Part shown: positions 24,812 through 33,056 of the stretch, piece by piece | Layout: every line of letters begins with the position of its first letter | Position numbering within the stretch: position 1 is the stretch's first letter | Source of the DNA: an uncultured Lachnospiraceae bacterium | Lineage (GTDB): Bacteria; Bacillota; Clostridia; Lachnospirales; Lachnospiraceae | NCBI GenBank assembly: GCA_947591155.1 | Contig: CANQDA010000004.1 | Location: 1-64,000 of the forward strand | Length of the DNA stretch: 64,000 nt | Reading direction: 5' to 3' | The notes under the pieces: model-generated | Databases searched by the model: none | What the model was told of the DNA's origin: nothing | The model's input: only the letters and a program-made list of their open reading frames with translations | Position numbers and translations under genes: made by a program

Positions 24812-25666
24812 ATGGAAGAAAAGGGGATTATGGAGCTTCAGGTGGGCAATTACGCGGACATCGACCTGAATCGAAGCGCCCGTCAGGGTATGCCTGAGGT
24901 GATCTACGGGGCGGGAAAGACCGCGGAGCAGATCGTCGGCATCGCGTCGGCGATGAAGGGGCGCGGCATCGCGAATATCCTGATCACGCGGCTCGATCCG
25001 AAGAAAGCCAAGCAGGTCAGACAGGGACTTGCGGCGGAGAGGAAAACGCAAGGCGGGCAGAAGCATGCTCAGGGCAAAGCAGGGCAGGTTCGGCCAGAGA
25101 AAGAGACGGAAAAAGCCTCAGAGGATACGGACTTCACATATGACGCAGTAGCGCGGATCGGGATCGTGAACCGACAGGAGACGAAAAAGCAGGGCAAGAT
25201 CGTTGTGGTGGCGGCCGGGACGAGCGACCTTCCGGTCGCGGAGGAAGCCGCAGTCACGGCGGAGCTCTTCGGGAACTATGTGGAGCGCATCTTCGACGTC
25301 GGCGTGGCGGGTATTCACCGCCTGTTGAATCGGCTCCCGGCGTTCGAGAACGCCAACGCGGTGATCGCTGTGGCGGGCATGGAGGGGGCGCTGGTGAGCG
25401 TGATTGGCGGTCTGGTCGCGTGCCCGGTCGTCGGGGTGCCGACGAGCGTGGGCTACGGGGCCAGTTTCGGCGGTCTGGCGGCGCTGCTCGCGATGCTGAA
25501 TTCCTGTGCGAGCGGCGTCAGTATCGTGAACATCGACAACGGTTTCGGGGCCGGCGTGCTGGCGTCGAAGATCAACCGGCAGTCATTGCATGGCGAAACA
25601 GAAAAGCGATCCGAAGGCCGGGCGGATGTCCGGCTTCAGAACAGAGCGGACATCGCAACAATGTAA
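24812..25666 (+). CDS. larB: LarB-like pyridinium dicarboxylate synthase (PurE-related)
   Basis: 284 residues. RQGMPEVIYGAGKTAEQ near the N-terminus and the PurE-like core (VVVAAGTSDLPVAEEA, AGMEGALVSVIGG, CPVVGVPTSVGYGASFGG, NIDNGFGAG) are diagnostic of LarB. LarB carboxylates nicotinic acid adenine dinucleotide in synthesis of the nickel-pincer cofactor. A basic, Gln/Glu-rich insertion of about 35 residues (about 72-108) separates the N-terminal part from the core. larC and larE, which complete the pathway, are not in this window. A two-gene chromate transporter follows at 45 bp. Confidence 0.88.
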   Translation: MEEKGIMELQVGNYADIDLNRSARQGMPEVIYGAGKTAEQIVGIASAMKGRGIANILITRLDPKKAKQVRQGLAAERKTQGGQKHAQGKAGQVRPEKETEKASEDTDFTYDAVARIGIVNRQETKKQGKIVVVAAGTSDLPVAEEAAVTAELFGNYVERIFDVGVAGIHRLLNRLPAFENANAVIAVAGMEGALVSVIGGLVACPVVGVPTSVGYGASFGGLAALLAMLNSCASGVSIVNIDNGFGAGVLASKINRQSLHGETEKRSEGRADVRLQNRADIATM

Positions 25667-25710
25667 ATATAAAAAATGGCGGAGTTATCCGCGAAAGGAA
25701 GATGTAAGGT

Positions 25711-26286
25711 ATGATTGAGTTGTGGAATTTATACGCGGCGTTTTTCCGCATCGGCATTCTGACCTTCGGAGGCGGTTTGACGATGCTTCCGATGCTCAAA
25801 TATGAGCTCGTGGAGAAGCGGGGCTGGATCACGGAGGACGTGCTCCTCGACTGCTACGCGATCGGGCAGTGCACGCCGGGCATTATCGCGGTGAATACGG
25901 CGACCTTTGTCGGATATAAGAAGAAAGGTGTGCTCGGCGGCATCGTCGCGACGCTCGGAATGGCCTCCCCCTCGATCCTGATCATCACGGTGGTCGCGCT
26001 GTTTCTCGAGGCGATGATGAGCTACGCCGTCGTGCAGCACGCGCTCATGGGGATCCGCGGCGGCGTCTGCGCCCTGATGCTCAACACTGTGTATACGCTT
26101 GCGAAGAAGAGCCTCACAAGAGAGGATCAGGAGAATAAGCTTCATCTGGATAAGATTTGCGTGGCGATCTGCGCTGCGGCTTTTGTGCTCGCATTTTTCA
26201 CGCCGCTTCCGACTGTGCTGATCATCGTGTTCGCGGCGGTGGCAGGCGTGATCATCGACAGAGTGGCGGGGGGTGCTTCGATATGA
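25711..26286 (+). CDS. Chromate transporter, N-terminal-type half
   Basis: 191 residues. ChrA-family half protein with the signature FRIGILTFGGGLTMLPML and the conserved GQCTPGI segment; about five hydrophobic segments, so an integral membrane protein. Split (short-chain) CHR transporters act as pairs of homologous halves. It overlaps the next gene by 4 bp (ATGA). Located just behind larB, so these three may form an operon. Substrate could be chromate or another oxyanion. Confidence 0.9.
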   Translation: MIELWNLYAAFFRIGILTFGGGLTMLPMLKYELVEKRGWITEDVLLDCYAIGQCTPGIIAVNTATFVGYKKKGVLGGIVATLGMASPSILIITVVALFLEAMMSYAVVQHALMGIRGGVCALMLNTVYTLAKKSLTREDQENKLHLDKICVAICAAAFVLAFFTPLPTVLIIVFAAVAGVIIDRVAGGASI

Positions 26287-26840
26287 GTCAGGCGTTCCTG
26301 CTGATCTTTGAATTCTTCAAGACCGGGCTGTTCGCGATCGGCGGAGGCCCTGCGACGATCCCGTTCCTGATGGACATGGCGGAGAAGTATCCGTGGTTCA
26401 CGATGCACGAGCTCTCGAGCATGATCGCGATCAGCGAGAGCACGCCAGGACCGATCGGGCTGAACATGGCGACCTACGCCGGATTCCGCACGCTGGGAAC
26501 GTTCGGCGGTATCGTGTCCACGCTGGCGCTCGTGTTGCCGAGCATCATCGTGATCATCATCATCGCGAAATTCCTGGATGGCTTTCAGGAGAACCGTATC
26601 GTGCAGGCGGTGTTTAAGGGGATCCGCCCGGCGGTGACGGCGCTGATCGCGGCTGCGGTCATCGACATGATACGCGTGACGCTCTTTACGGAAGAGGCAG
26701 GCAAGCTGATTCCGCAGTACAAGGGCTGCGTCCTGTGCGTTGTGATCTTTGTACTGCTTCAGTGGAAAAAACTGCAAAAGCTTCACCCGGCGGTCTGGTT
26801 TCTCGTCGCGGCGGCGGTGGGAGTGGTATTCCAATTTTGA
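26283..26840 (+). CDS. Chromate transporter, second half
   Basis: 185 residues, start ATG 26283 overlapping the previous stop. Homologous half with FFKTGLFAIGGGPATIPFL and the matching ISESTPGPIGLNMATYAG segment. Several membrane spans, including a long Ile-rich helix (about 82-98). Should pair with the preceding protein as an antiparallel heterodimer, as known for short-chain CHR pairs. Confidence 0.9.
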   Translation: MSQAFLLIFEFFKTGLFAIGGGPATIPFLMDMAEKYPWFTMHELSSMIAISESTPGPIGLNMATYAGFRTLGTFGGIVSTLALVLPSIIVIIIIAKFLDGFQENRIVQAVFKGIRPAVTALIAAAVIDMIRVTLFTEEAGKLIPQYKGCVLCVVIFVLLQWKKLQKLHPAVWFLVAAAVGVVFQF

Positions 26841-26980
26841 TTGACAAAAGAAACGTAGCGTTATACAGATGAAAAATAGCCCGGACGGATTTTCGGTGTG
26901 TTTCCGAGGAAAAGATAGGAGTTATTTCCGAGGGAAATACTCGAAAAAATATCGGCCGGGCGTCAGGAGGAGATACGGAA

Positions 26981-27622
26981 ATGTACGATTACGTCTTATT
27001 TGACCTCGACGGCACTCTGACGGATTCCGCGGAGGGCGTCATCAATTCTGTGCTCTATGCATTGAAGAAAAAGGGCATCGAGGAGCGGGACAGGGATAAG
27101 CTTTACGCGTTTGTCGGTCCGCCTCTCGCGGATTCCTTTATGAAGCACTACGGCATGTCGGAGGAAGAAGCGCGGGAGATGATCTATGTGTACCGCGAGT
27201 ATTACGAGCCGAAGGGTTGGGCGGAAAACAGCGTCTATGAAGGGATGCAGGAGGTCCTCTCCGAGCTTTGTGCGCGGGGAAAGCACCTGCTTGTGGCGAC
27301 CTCGAAGCCGGAGAATTTTGCGAAGAAGATTCTGGAACATTTCGATCTGGCGCAGTATTTCGAGCTGATCTGCGGCGCTTCGATGGACGAGAAGATCAGC
27401 CGCAAGGATCAGGTAATCGCCTGCGTGATCGAGAAGATCGGTGAGGAGCATCTAAAAGAGATGGTCATGGTCGGCGACCGGAAATACGACGTGATCGGAG
27501 CTCGGCAAAACGGGCTTCCCTGCATCGGCGTCCTGTACGGCTACGGAGACCATGAGGAGCTGGAGGCGGCCGGCGCCGCGGCCATCTGCCCGACGGTGCG
27601 GGAGCTGCCGGAGTATCTTTAA
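26981..27622 (+). CDS. HAD-family phosphatase (phosphoglycolate phosphatase-like)
   Basis: 213 residues. HAD motif I DLDGT with Asp8 and Asp10, a helical C1-type cap (about 20-85), motif II VATSKPE near 107-113, Lys region near 142 and motif III MVGDRKYDVIGA near 163. It resembles Gph/PpaX-type phosphatases; the natural substrate is uncertain. Start ATG 26981 follows GGAGGAGATACGG. The upstream gap has an imperfect AGCCCGG/CCGGGC inverted pair. Confidence 0.88.
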   Translation: MYDYVLFDLDGTLTDSAEGVINSVLYALKKKGIEERDRDKLYAFVGPPLADSFMKHYGMSEEEAREMIYVYREYYEPKGWAENSVYEGMQEVLSELCARGKHLLVATSKPENFAKKILEHFDLAQYFELICGASMDEKISRKDQVIACVIEKIGEEHLKEMVMVGDRKYDVIGARQNGLPCIGVLYGYGDHEELEAAGAAAICPTVRELPEYL

Positions 27623-27801
27623 AGGAGCGGCGTTTGTGCCGACATGGTGGAGCTGGCTGTGAAGACAGCAGAGTTTTTGAATGTCATGAATTAATTCATT
27701 TTTCGCAAAATATAGATTGACAAAATAAGCGCCATCATATATAATTAAAGACATATAAAACATAATAAAAGATAAGCAGCAGAACTTCATAGGTTTTTTA
27801 G

Positions 27802-27830
27802 TTGACATGGTGATAGGTGGGTTATATAAT
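27802..27830 (+). promoter_or_regulatory. Consensus promoter of the type III antitoxin RNA and toxin
   Basis: TTGACA (27802-27807) and TATAAT (27825-27830) with a 17-bp spacer: exact consensus, as expected for an antitoxin RNA that must be made in excess. Confidence 0.88.
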
Positions 27831-27837
27831 AAAAAAG

Positions 27838-27938
27838 ACAAGAGACTGTCCGGTGAGTCCTACCGATAAGTGGAAGCGATAAGAGAGTATTTTGCTGCGG
27901 CGGATACTACCGAAAGACCATGCTTAGCATGGTCTTTT
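27838..27938 (+). ncRNA. Type III antitoxin RNA (ToxI/CptI-like) with terminator
   Basis: A non-coding stretch from the consensus promoter to a strong hairpin (AAAGACCATGC TTA GCATGGTCTTT, 27913-27937) directly before a ToxN/AbiQ-type toxin gene. It contains two related segments with a period of 47 nt: CTGTCCGGTGAGTCCTACCGA near 27846 and CTGCGGCGGATACTACCGA near 27895 (CTACCGA at 27860 and 27907). Two repeats fit the short CptI/TenpI-type antitoxins better than the 5.5 repeats of ToxI. The terminator sets the ratio of antitoxin RNA to toxin mRNA. Confidence 0.75.
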
Positions 27939-27960
27939 GCGTATTCGGATAGGTGTTGAT

Positions 27961-28503
27961 GTGAGCAAAAGGCTGAAACTATATTACATTGATATGAAAT
28001 ATATTCGAAACTTATATAAGATAGACGAACATGTTTTTTCGGTCTCTCCGCAGATTGGAAAACAGAACAGGCCATTCCTTGGCGTTATTGTTATGGTGAA
28101 TGGGGAGAAGTATTGCATTCCATTGACCTCAAATTCTCCAGGCAAGAGTAAGAATTTTGCGGATATGCGGGAAAATATCACGTTTCGGAAGGTACGGGAT
28201 AAAAAGGGAAATGTTTTAGCGGCATTAAACCTGAACAATATGATACCTGTCAGGGAAGAATATATAGCTGAAATAAATCTCAGAATTTTCGAATACGACA
28301 CTGAAGCTGTAAAAAAATGGAAAAAGCTTTGTGCCAAAGAATTGGATTGGTGTCAGGCAAACCAGAACGAGATAGAATATCTTGCAAATGAATTATACAG
28401 AAAATATTGTGCGGTAGAACAGTTTCAAAAAAGAAAACTTTGTCTGAATTTTCCTTTACTGGAAAAAGAGTGCAAAAAGTTTTCCTTTTCATATAAGGGA
28501 TAG
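27961..28503 (+). CDS. Type III toxin, ToxN/AbiQ/CptN-family endoribonuclease
   Basis: 180 residues from GTG 27961 (AGGTG upstream; an in-frame TTG at 27937 lies inside the terminator). Family features: N-terminal KLYYIDMKYIRNLYKIDEHV, the strand FLGVIVMVNGEKYCIPLTSN matching the IG-V-x-x-N-x-x-Y-x-x-PL(T/S)SP region, and LNNMIPV. Such toxins cut RNA at A-rich sites and are held inactive as a complex with the repeated antitoxin RNA. The locus is AT-rich against its surroundings and self-contained (promoter to terminator), which fits horizontal transfer and a role in phage abortive infection or element stability. Confidence 0.88.
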   Translation: MSKRLKLYYIDMKYIRNLYKIDEHVFSVSPQIGKQNRPFLGVIVMVNGEKYCIPLTSNSPGKSKNFADMRENITFRKVRDKKGNVLAALNLNNMIPVREEYIAEINLRIFEYDTEAVKKWKKLCAKELDWCQANQNEIEYLANELYRKYCAVEQFQKRKLCLNFPLLEKECKKFSFSYKG

Positions 28504-28537
28504 TTAAAAAACGTTGAGTTTATAGTTGGAAAATCAG

Positions 28538-28562
28538 TAAGGGGCCTGAGTGGCCTCTTTTA
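28538..28562 (+). terminator. Terminator after the ToxN-like gene
   Basis: AGGGGCC TGAGT GGCCTCT followed by TTTA, 37 bp after the toxin stop. Confidence 0.75.
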
Positions 28563-28615
28563 TGCGCCTTATTCATTTGTAAAGTTTAAAGAGTAAAACC
28601 GATTGGTTTCAATGC

Positions 28616-28644
28616 TTGAAAACGCAAATTGATTTTGCTATACT
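28616..28644 (+). promoter_or_regulatory. Promoter of the LytTR two-component operon
   Basis: TTGAAA (28616-28621) and TATACT (28639-28644) with a 17-bp spacer, 85 bp before the response regulator start. Confidence 0.6.
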
Positions 28645-28728
28645 CAGAAAATTAAAGGCAAATGTATGGATTCAAGACAGGAGCAGGGGCATGCAAAAGC
28701 CTGCCATTGATGAGAAGGCGGTAGAAAA

Positions 28729-29433
28729 GTGATCAGGATCGCAGTAGTTGACGACGAAAAAGAATGTCTGGAGCGGATGGGCGGATATCTCGATCGGATG
28801 AGCGGGTATCAGATCGAGCGCTTCCTCACCACGAGCGCGGAGGAATTACTGGAAAGATCAAAGGAAGAAGCGGGTTTTGATATTGTCTTCCTCGACATCG
28901 AGATGGGGAGCATGACCGGGATCGAGGCGGCGGAGCGGATCAGCGAGGACGGCAGAGGCCCGCTGATCATTTTCACGACCGCTCATAACCAGTACGTAAA
29001 AGAGGCGTTTTACGTAAACGCGTTCCAGTATATGTTCAAGCCGGTAAAATTCGAGGACTTTCGCTACGAGTTCGAACGGGCCGCGAGGGCGGTGCAGCGC
29101 AGAAATCGTACTTTTGAGATTAATCACGGTCACGAGAAGGTCCTGTTGAAATGCTCTGACATTTTTTACATTGAGACAAGGGACAGGCATCTTGTGGTGA
29201 AGACGGCGGATAGAGAGTACCTGTACAACGGAGCCCTCAAAGAGGCGGAGCGGCAGCTTTCAGGATACGGTTTCTCGAAGGCGGAACAGGGGATCCTTGT
29301 GAACCTCTGTCATGTTCGAAAGCTGGAGCCGACGAGGGTGGAGCTGGACAACGGCGAGACCAAATTTGTGAGCCGCCGTATGTACAAATCGTTTCTGGCG
29401 GATCTGAACGTATACGTTTCGCGAAATGAATGA
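28729..29433 (+). CDS. LytTR-family response regulator
   Basis: 234 residues from GTG 28729. Receiver domain with Asp8-Asp9 acidic pair, phospho-acceptor Asp56 (FLDIEMG), Thr in FTTAH and Lys in FKPVKF, followed by a LytTR DNA-binding domain (about 130-230: FEINHGHEKVLLKCSDIFYI onward, with RMYKSF near the end). AgrA/LytR-type regulators bind direct repeats near promoters of their targets. Its stop overlaps an in-frame ATG of the sensor gene, so the two genes are translationally linked. Confidence 0.92.
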   Translation: MIRIAVVDDEKECLERMGGYLDRMSGYQIERFLTTSAEELLERSKEEAGFDIVFLDIEMGSMTGIEAAERISEDGRGPLIIFTTAHNQYVKEAFYVNAFQYMFKPVKFEDFRYEFERAARAVQRRNRTFEINHGHEKVLLKCSDIFYIETRDRHLVVKTADREYLYNGALKEAERQLSGYGFSKAEQGILVNLCHVRKLEPTRVELDNGETKFVSRRMYKSFLADLNVYVSRNE

Positions 29434-29450
29434 GTTATGGAGAATCTGTC

Positions 29451-30833
29451 ATGAATCTTATGCGAACCATAGCGAACCTGCTCGGCTGTATGATGAGCGT
29501 CTATATTGCGTATGTCTACTGCGAGGCGTTTCTTCCGGGGAGACACAGCGGCGCCCGGGTGTGGGCGATCCGCAGCGCGGCGTATGCGATCTGTCTTGCG
29601 GACACGCTCTTCGTGGAGTCGCTCCCGCTGCGGATGCTGCTCGCGGCGTGCTGGATCGTCCTGCTGACGTACTGCTATGAATGTTCTTTCCTGAAGCGCG
29701 TCTACTCGGCGCTGACCGTCTGCGTGGTCGTAAATATTGCAGAGGTGCTGACGGGAGTCACGACGGTTACGCTTCTGGGAATTGATATCAATGCGGTTCG
29801 CGGTTCGGACTTCCTTTACAGCGTGAACGTCTTCGCGAGCAAGCTCATCGGACTTCTGCTCGTGAGGGTTATTTTGATCTGTACAAAAAAAGACCGGGAG
29901 AGAAAAGATAACGGCTACTCGGCAGCGTTGCTGGTGGTCGCCTTATTTATCCTGTTCCACATGGCTTTTTTCCTTCAGGCGACGCTCGAAGTCTATTCGG
30001 TCGGGAGAAATATTCTGGCGGTGGTTTCCATGCTGCTGATGATCGGCGCTATGGTCGCCGTGTTCGTTCTCAACAATCGCCAGACGAGGTTTCGGGAGTA
30101 TCGAAGTCGGTTGAACGAGATGGAGAGCCGTTACAGTCTGCAGGTCAGAAATTACGAAAATTTGCGGGACAACGCGCGTGCGGCGGGCAGAAATGTCCAC
30201 GACGTGAAAAGTTTCGTGCTTGCGGTCAGTTCCGACCTGGAGCAGGGACGGGTCGACGAGGCGAAAAAGCGCTTGGACGAGTATAGTGAGAATCTTGCTC
30301 GGACGTCCGGCAGCTCGTCGGGTTCGCTGACGGTGGACGCGCTGCTTGACGTCAAGCAGAAAGAGATGGAGGAACTCTGTACGGACAGGCATGTCTCGGT
30401 GGTGCTGGGCGGGAACCTGTCCATCGATGAGATTGACCTGTGCATCCTGCTTGGAAATGCGCTCGACAACGCGATCGAGGAGAGCAGACGTATCGCCGAT
30501 CCCAAAGAGCGTTCTATCGAAGTGCGTGTGCGCCCGGGCGCAGGCGGTCTCTCGATCTTTGTGCGGAACAGGATGGCGGCAGACGATGGGGCAGGCGATA
30601 CAAGCACTGATATGCCGGAGCCAAAGCGTGGAAAGGGTGTTGGCACGGCAGAGCCGAAATACAGCACCGGCGTCCACATGAAATCGGATCTGCTCAGAAG
30701 CCGGAAGGAAGATCCTTTCTCTCACGGCTTCGGCATCGGGAATATGCGGGCGATCTGTGAAAAATATGGCGGAAGTCTGGAGATCGCAAAACGCGACGGC
30801 TGCTTTGAACTGAGCGTTTTCCTGCCGGAATAA
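29451..30833 (+). CDS. GHKL sensor histidine kinase (AgrC/VirS-like)
   Basis: 460 residues (ATG 29451 with GGAG upstream; ATG 29430 overlapping the previous stop is also possible). The N-terminal ~200 residues contain about six membrane segments, as in AgrC peptide receptors. A coiled-coil linker leads to the H-box RNVHDVK with His250, then an HATPase_c domain with N-box GNALDNAIEE near 335-345 and a G-box HGFGIGNM. A charged insertion of about 45 residues (about 385-425) interrupts the ATP lid. Signal unknown; no AgrB/AgrD-type peptide gene is seen nearby. Confidence 0.9.
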   Translation: MNLMRTIANLLGCMMSVYIAYVYCEAFLPGRHSGARVWAIRSAAYAICLADTLFVESLPLRMLLAACWIVLLTYCYECSFLKRVYSALTVCVVVNIAEVLTGVTTVTLLGIDINAVRGSDFLYSVNVFASKLIGLLLVRVILICTKKDRERKDNGYSAALLVVALFILFHMAFFLQATLEVYSVGRNILAVVSMLLMIGAMVAVFVLNNRQTRFREYRSRLNEMESRYSLQVRNYENLRDNARAAGRNVHDVKSFVLAVSSDLEQGRVDEAKKRLDEYSENLARTSGSSSGSLTVDALLDVKQKEMEELCTDRHVSVVLGGNLSIDEIDLCILLGNALDNAIEESRRIADPKERSIEVRVRPGAGGLSIFVRNRMAADDGAGDTSTDMPEPKRGKGVGTAEPKYSTGVHMKSDLLRSRKEDPFSHGFGIGNMRAICEKYGGSLEIAKRDGCFELSVFLPE

Positions 30834-30893
30834 AACAATTCTGTCGGAATAAAACAATTCGGCCAGAATAAAATAATCCGGTCGGAAGGAAAC
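30826..30893 (+). repeat. 19-bp tandem repeats spanning the sensor kinase stop codon
   Basis: CGGAATAAAACAATTC-type 19-bp units at 30826, 30845 and 30864, with a partial fourth at 30883. The first unit contains the stop codon of the kinase gene (GAA TAA), so each extra unit is non-coding. Slipped-strand expansion is the likely origin. Confidence 0.85.
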
Positions 30894-30942
30894 AGGGATA
30901 AACGAGAACCAGGAAAGATGGATGAGGCCCAGGGAGGTTGAC

Positions 30943-31821
30943 ATGAATACAGCACGGATCATAGCGGATTTTTTTGGTTGTCTGGCTTCGGTCGGGATCT
31001 CCTGCATATATTGTGAGGCGGTTCTCCCGGGGAAAAGCTGGAGCAGTCTGCGCGTGTGGGCCGTCCGCTGCGCGGCGTATCTGCTCTGTCTGGCAGGCAC
31101 TTTTCTCGTGGCGTCGACCCCGGTCAGGGCAGTGGTCATGACGCTGTGGATCACGCTGCTCACCTGTTGCTACGAATGCAGCGTTCCGAGGCGCATCTAC
31201 ACGGTGCTGGTCATTTCTATTCTGGGAGATATCGCCGAAGTCGTGATGATGGTTCTCACAGTCACGATTTTAGGAATCAGCATGGATCTTGTCATGGATT
31301 CTGTGGCCGTGTACGCGGCGAACGTCTTTGCGAGCAAGCTGCTCTATCTCCTGTTTGTGCGTTTTCTTCTGTTCTGCACGAGGAAAGAACGCACGCCTGG
31401 GGACAGCGGATACTCGGCGTCTCTGCTGGTCGTTTTTCTGTTCATCATGTTTCACATGGGATTCTTTCTGCGCGCGACGCTCGACGCCTATTCGGTCAGG
31501 GGAAACATTCTGGCGATCATCTCTATGCTGCTGATGAGCGCGGCCATCGTCGCCGTGTTTTACCTCGGCAACCGTCAGGCGAAGCTTCGCGAATACTGGA
31601 GGCGGCTCGACGAGATGGAGCGCCGTTACCGCATGCAGGTCGAAAGCTATGAGAAGCTGCGGGAAAGCGCGCAGGCCGCGAACAGAAATGTTCACGATGT
31701 GAAAAACTTTGTACTGGCGGTGAATTCCTATCTCGAGCAGGGCAGGGTCGACGAGGCGAAAGAGAAACTGGATGAGTATGCAAAGCACTTATCCGACCTG
31801 CCGGATACGCGGGGAGATTAA
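30943..31821 (+). CDS. ATPase-less paralogue of the AgrC-like sensor
   Basis: 292 residues from ATG 30943 (GGGAGG upstream). It aligns with the preceding kinase over the membrane domain (YCEAVLPGK, CCYECS, NVFASKLL, ATLDAYSV) and the coiled coil and H-box (RNVHDVKNFVLAV, His251 in register with His250). It stops about 40 residues after the H-box, so the whole HATPase domain is missing. It could be a half-receptor that heterodimerises with the full kinase, or a decaying duplicate. The intact frame and ribosome-binding site favour a retained product. No ATPase domain is encoded in the next 118 bp. Confidence 0.88.
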   Translation: MNTARIIADFFGCLASVGISCIYCEAVLPGKSWSSLRVWAVRCAAYLLCLAGTFLVASTPVRAVVMTLWITLLTCCYECSVPRRIYTVLVISILGDIAEVVMMVLTVTILGISMDLVMDSVAVYAANVFASKLLYLLFVRFLLFCTRKERTPGDSGYSASLLVVFLFIMFHMGFFLRATLDAYSVRGNILAIISMLLMSAAIVAVFYLGNRQAKLREYWRRLDEMERRYRMQVESYEKLRESAQAANRNVHDVKNFVLAVNSYLEQGRVDEAKEKLDEYAKHLSDLPDTRGD

Positions 31822-31939
31822 CCGTACTATTTTCCACCCCCTTTTCATAAGATAGAAAGAACGCGGCCCCACTGGCCGCGAAGGGAACGGTAACCGTGGC
31901 GAGATCGCCGATGACTGCCGCAGAAATGGGGGAAACGGT

Positions 31940-32926
31940 ATGAACGACAGAGCTTTGAAGGTACTGGAACAATATGATCTGGAAGTCACGGGCACCAGAC
32001 GGGGCAGAGGCTCCTATATCTGTGAGACAACGCAGGGCCTGCGGATTCTGAGCGATTATACCGGTTCGGAGAACAAGGCGCTGTTTCAGAACCGTGTGAT
32101 GGAGAAGATCCGTAGCGGTGGATATGAAAAGGTAGATCTCATCATCCCGAACCGGGAGGGCGGACTGATCTCGCGCGATTGGGAGGACAATAAATATGTC
32201 GTCAAGGAGTGGTACACAGGGCGCGAGTGCGACACGGCGAGCGAGAGCGAAATCCTCTCGGCCGTGTGCAACCTGGCGAAACTGCATCGCCTGATGCGTC
32301 TGGATGGGAATTCGGAATTCAGGCAGAGCTTTACGGCGCAGGAGCCGCTTGCGGAGATCCGCGCACAGAACGCGGAGCTGAAAAAAATCCGCTCTTTTAT
32401 CCGCAAAAAGAACGATAAGCGCGAGTTTGAACGGCTGTTCCTGAACCATTACACGCGCTATTTTGAGCAGGCGCAGCAGGCGGAGCGTGAGCTTGCCGCC
32501 ATGGAAGAGAGGACGGCGGCGCTGCTGGAAAATCACCGGGGCAGCGTGTGCCACGGCGATTACAACCACCATCACATCCTGATGACGGGATACGACATCG
32601 CGACGACGAATTTTGAGTGCTGTCGTTTCGACCTGCAGATCAACGATCTCTACCGCTTCATGCGGAAGATCCTCGAAAAGCATAACTGGAACGCAAAGCT
32701 GGGGATGCGCATGCTCGATCACTACTCGCAGGTGCGCACGGTCTCGGCGGACGAGCGCAGGATCCTCTATGTGAAGATGCTGTATCCGGAAAAGTTCCGC
32801 AAGCTCGCGAACTACTATTACGGCAGCAACAAAGCCTGGATCTCCGGCCGCTTCCTCGACAAGCTGGAAAATCTGAACCGTCAGGAGGAGATGCGGAACA
32901 ATTTCGTGAAAATACTTGAAAAATAG
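31940..32926 (+). CDS. CotS/YutH-like spore coat kinase-fold protein
   Basis: 328 residues. Aminoglycoside-phosphotransferase/choline-kinase fold: a Lys-containing N-lobe (KYVVKEWYTG), helical insert, and the Brenner-type catalytic motif CHGDYNHHHILM near 203-214, with FECCRFDLQINDLYRFMRK as the DFG-equivalent region, where the metal-binding Asp appears as R-F-D. CotS, YtaA and YutH proteins of this type are spore-coat associated in Bacillus and Clostridium. It lies in front of the sporulation cluster and has an inverted repeat GCGGCC/GGCCGC (31862-31879) upstream. Confidence 0.85.
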   Translation: MNDRALKVLEQYDLEVTGTRRGRGSYICETTQGLRILSDYTGSENKALFQNRVMEKIRSGGYEKVDLIIPNREGGLISRDWEDNKYVVKEWYTGRECDTASESEILSAVCNLAKLHRLMRLDGNSEFRQSFTAQEPLAEIRAQNAELKKIRSFIRKKNDKREFERLFLNHYTRYFEQAQQAERELAAMEERTAALLENHRGSVCHGDYNHHHILMTGYDIATTNFECCRFDLQINDLYRFMRKILEKHNWNAKLGMRMLDHYSQVRTVSADERRILYVKMLYPEKFRKLANYYYGSNKAWISGRFLDKLENLNRQEEMRNNFVKILEK

Positions 32927-33056
32927 TTTTATTTTGGAAATTTTCATGGTATGATGAATGCATCGAAACTCAGCGCCGGACGAACCACGGGCGGGGCGGG
33001 CAGCTTCGCTGCGGGTCGGCTTACGGATCTGGTGCGGGAGAAACAGGAGGATTACC

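Noticed and set aside
26841..26867. TTGACA with TATACA before the HAD phosphatase gene
   Set aside because: The spacer is only 15 bp, so it is too weak to list as a promoter.
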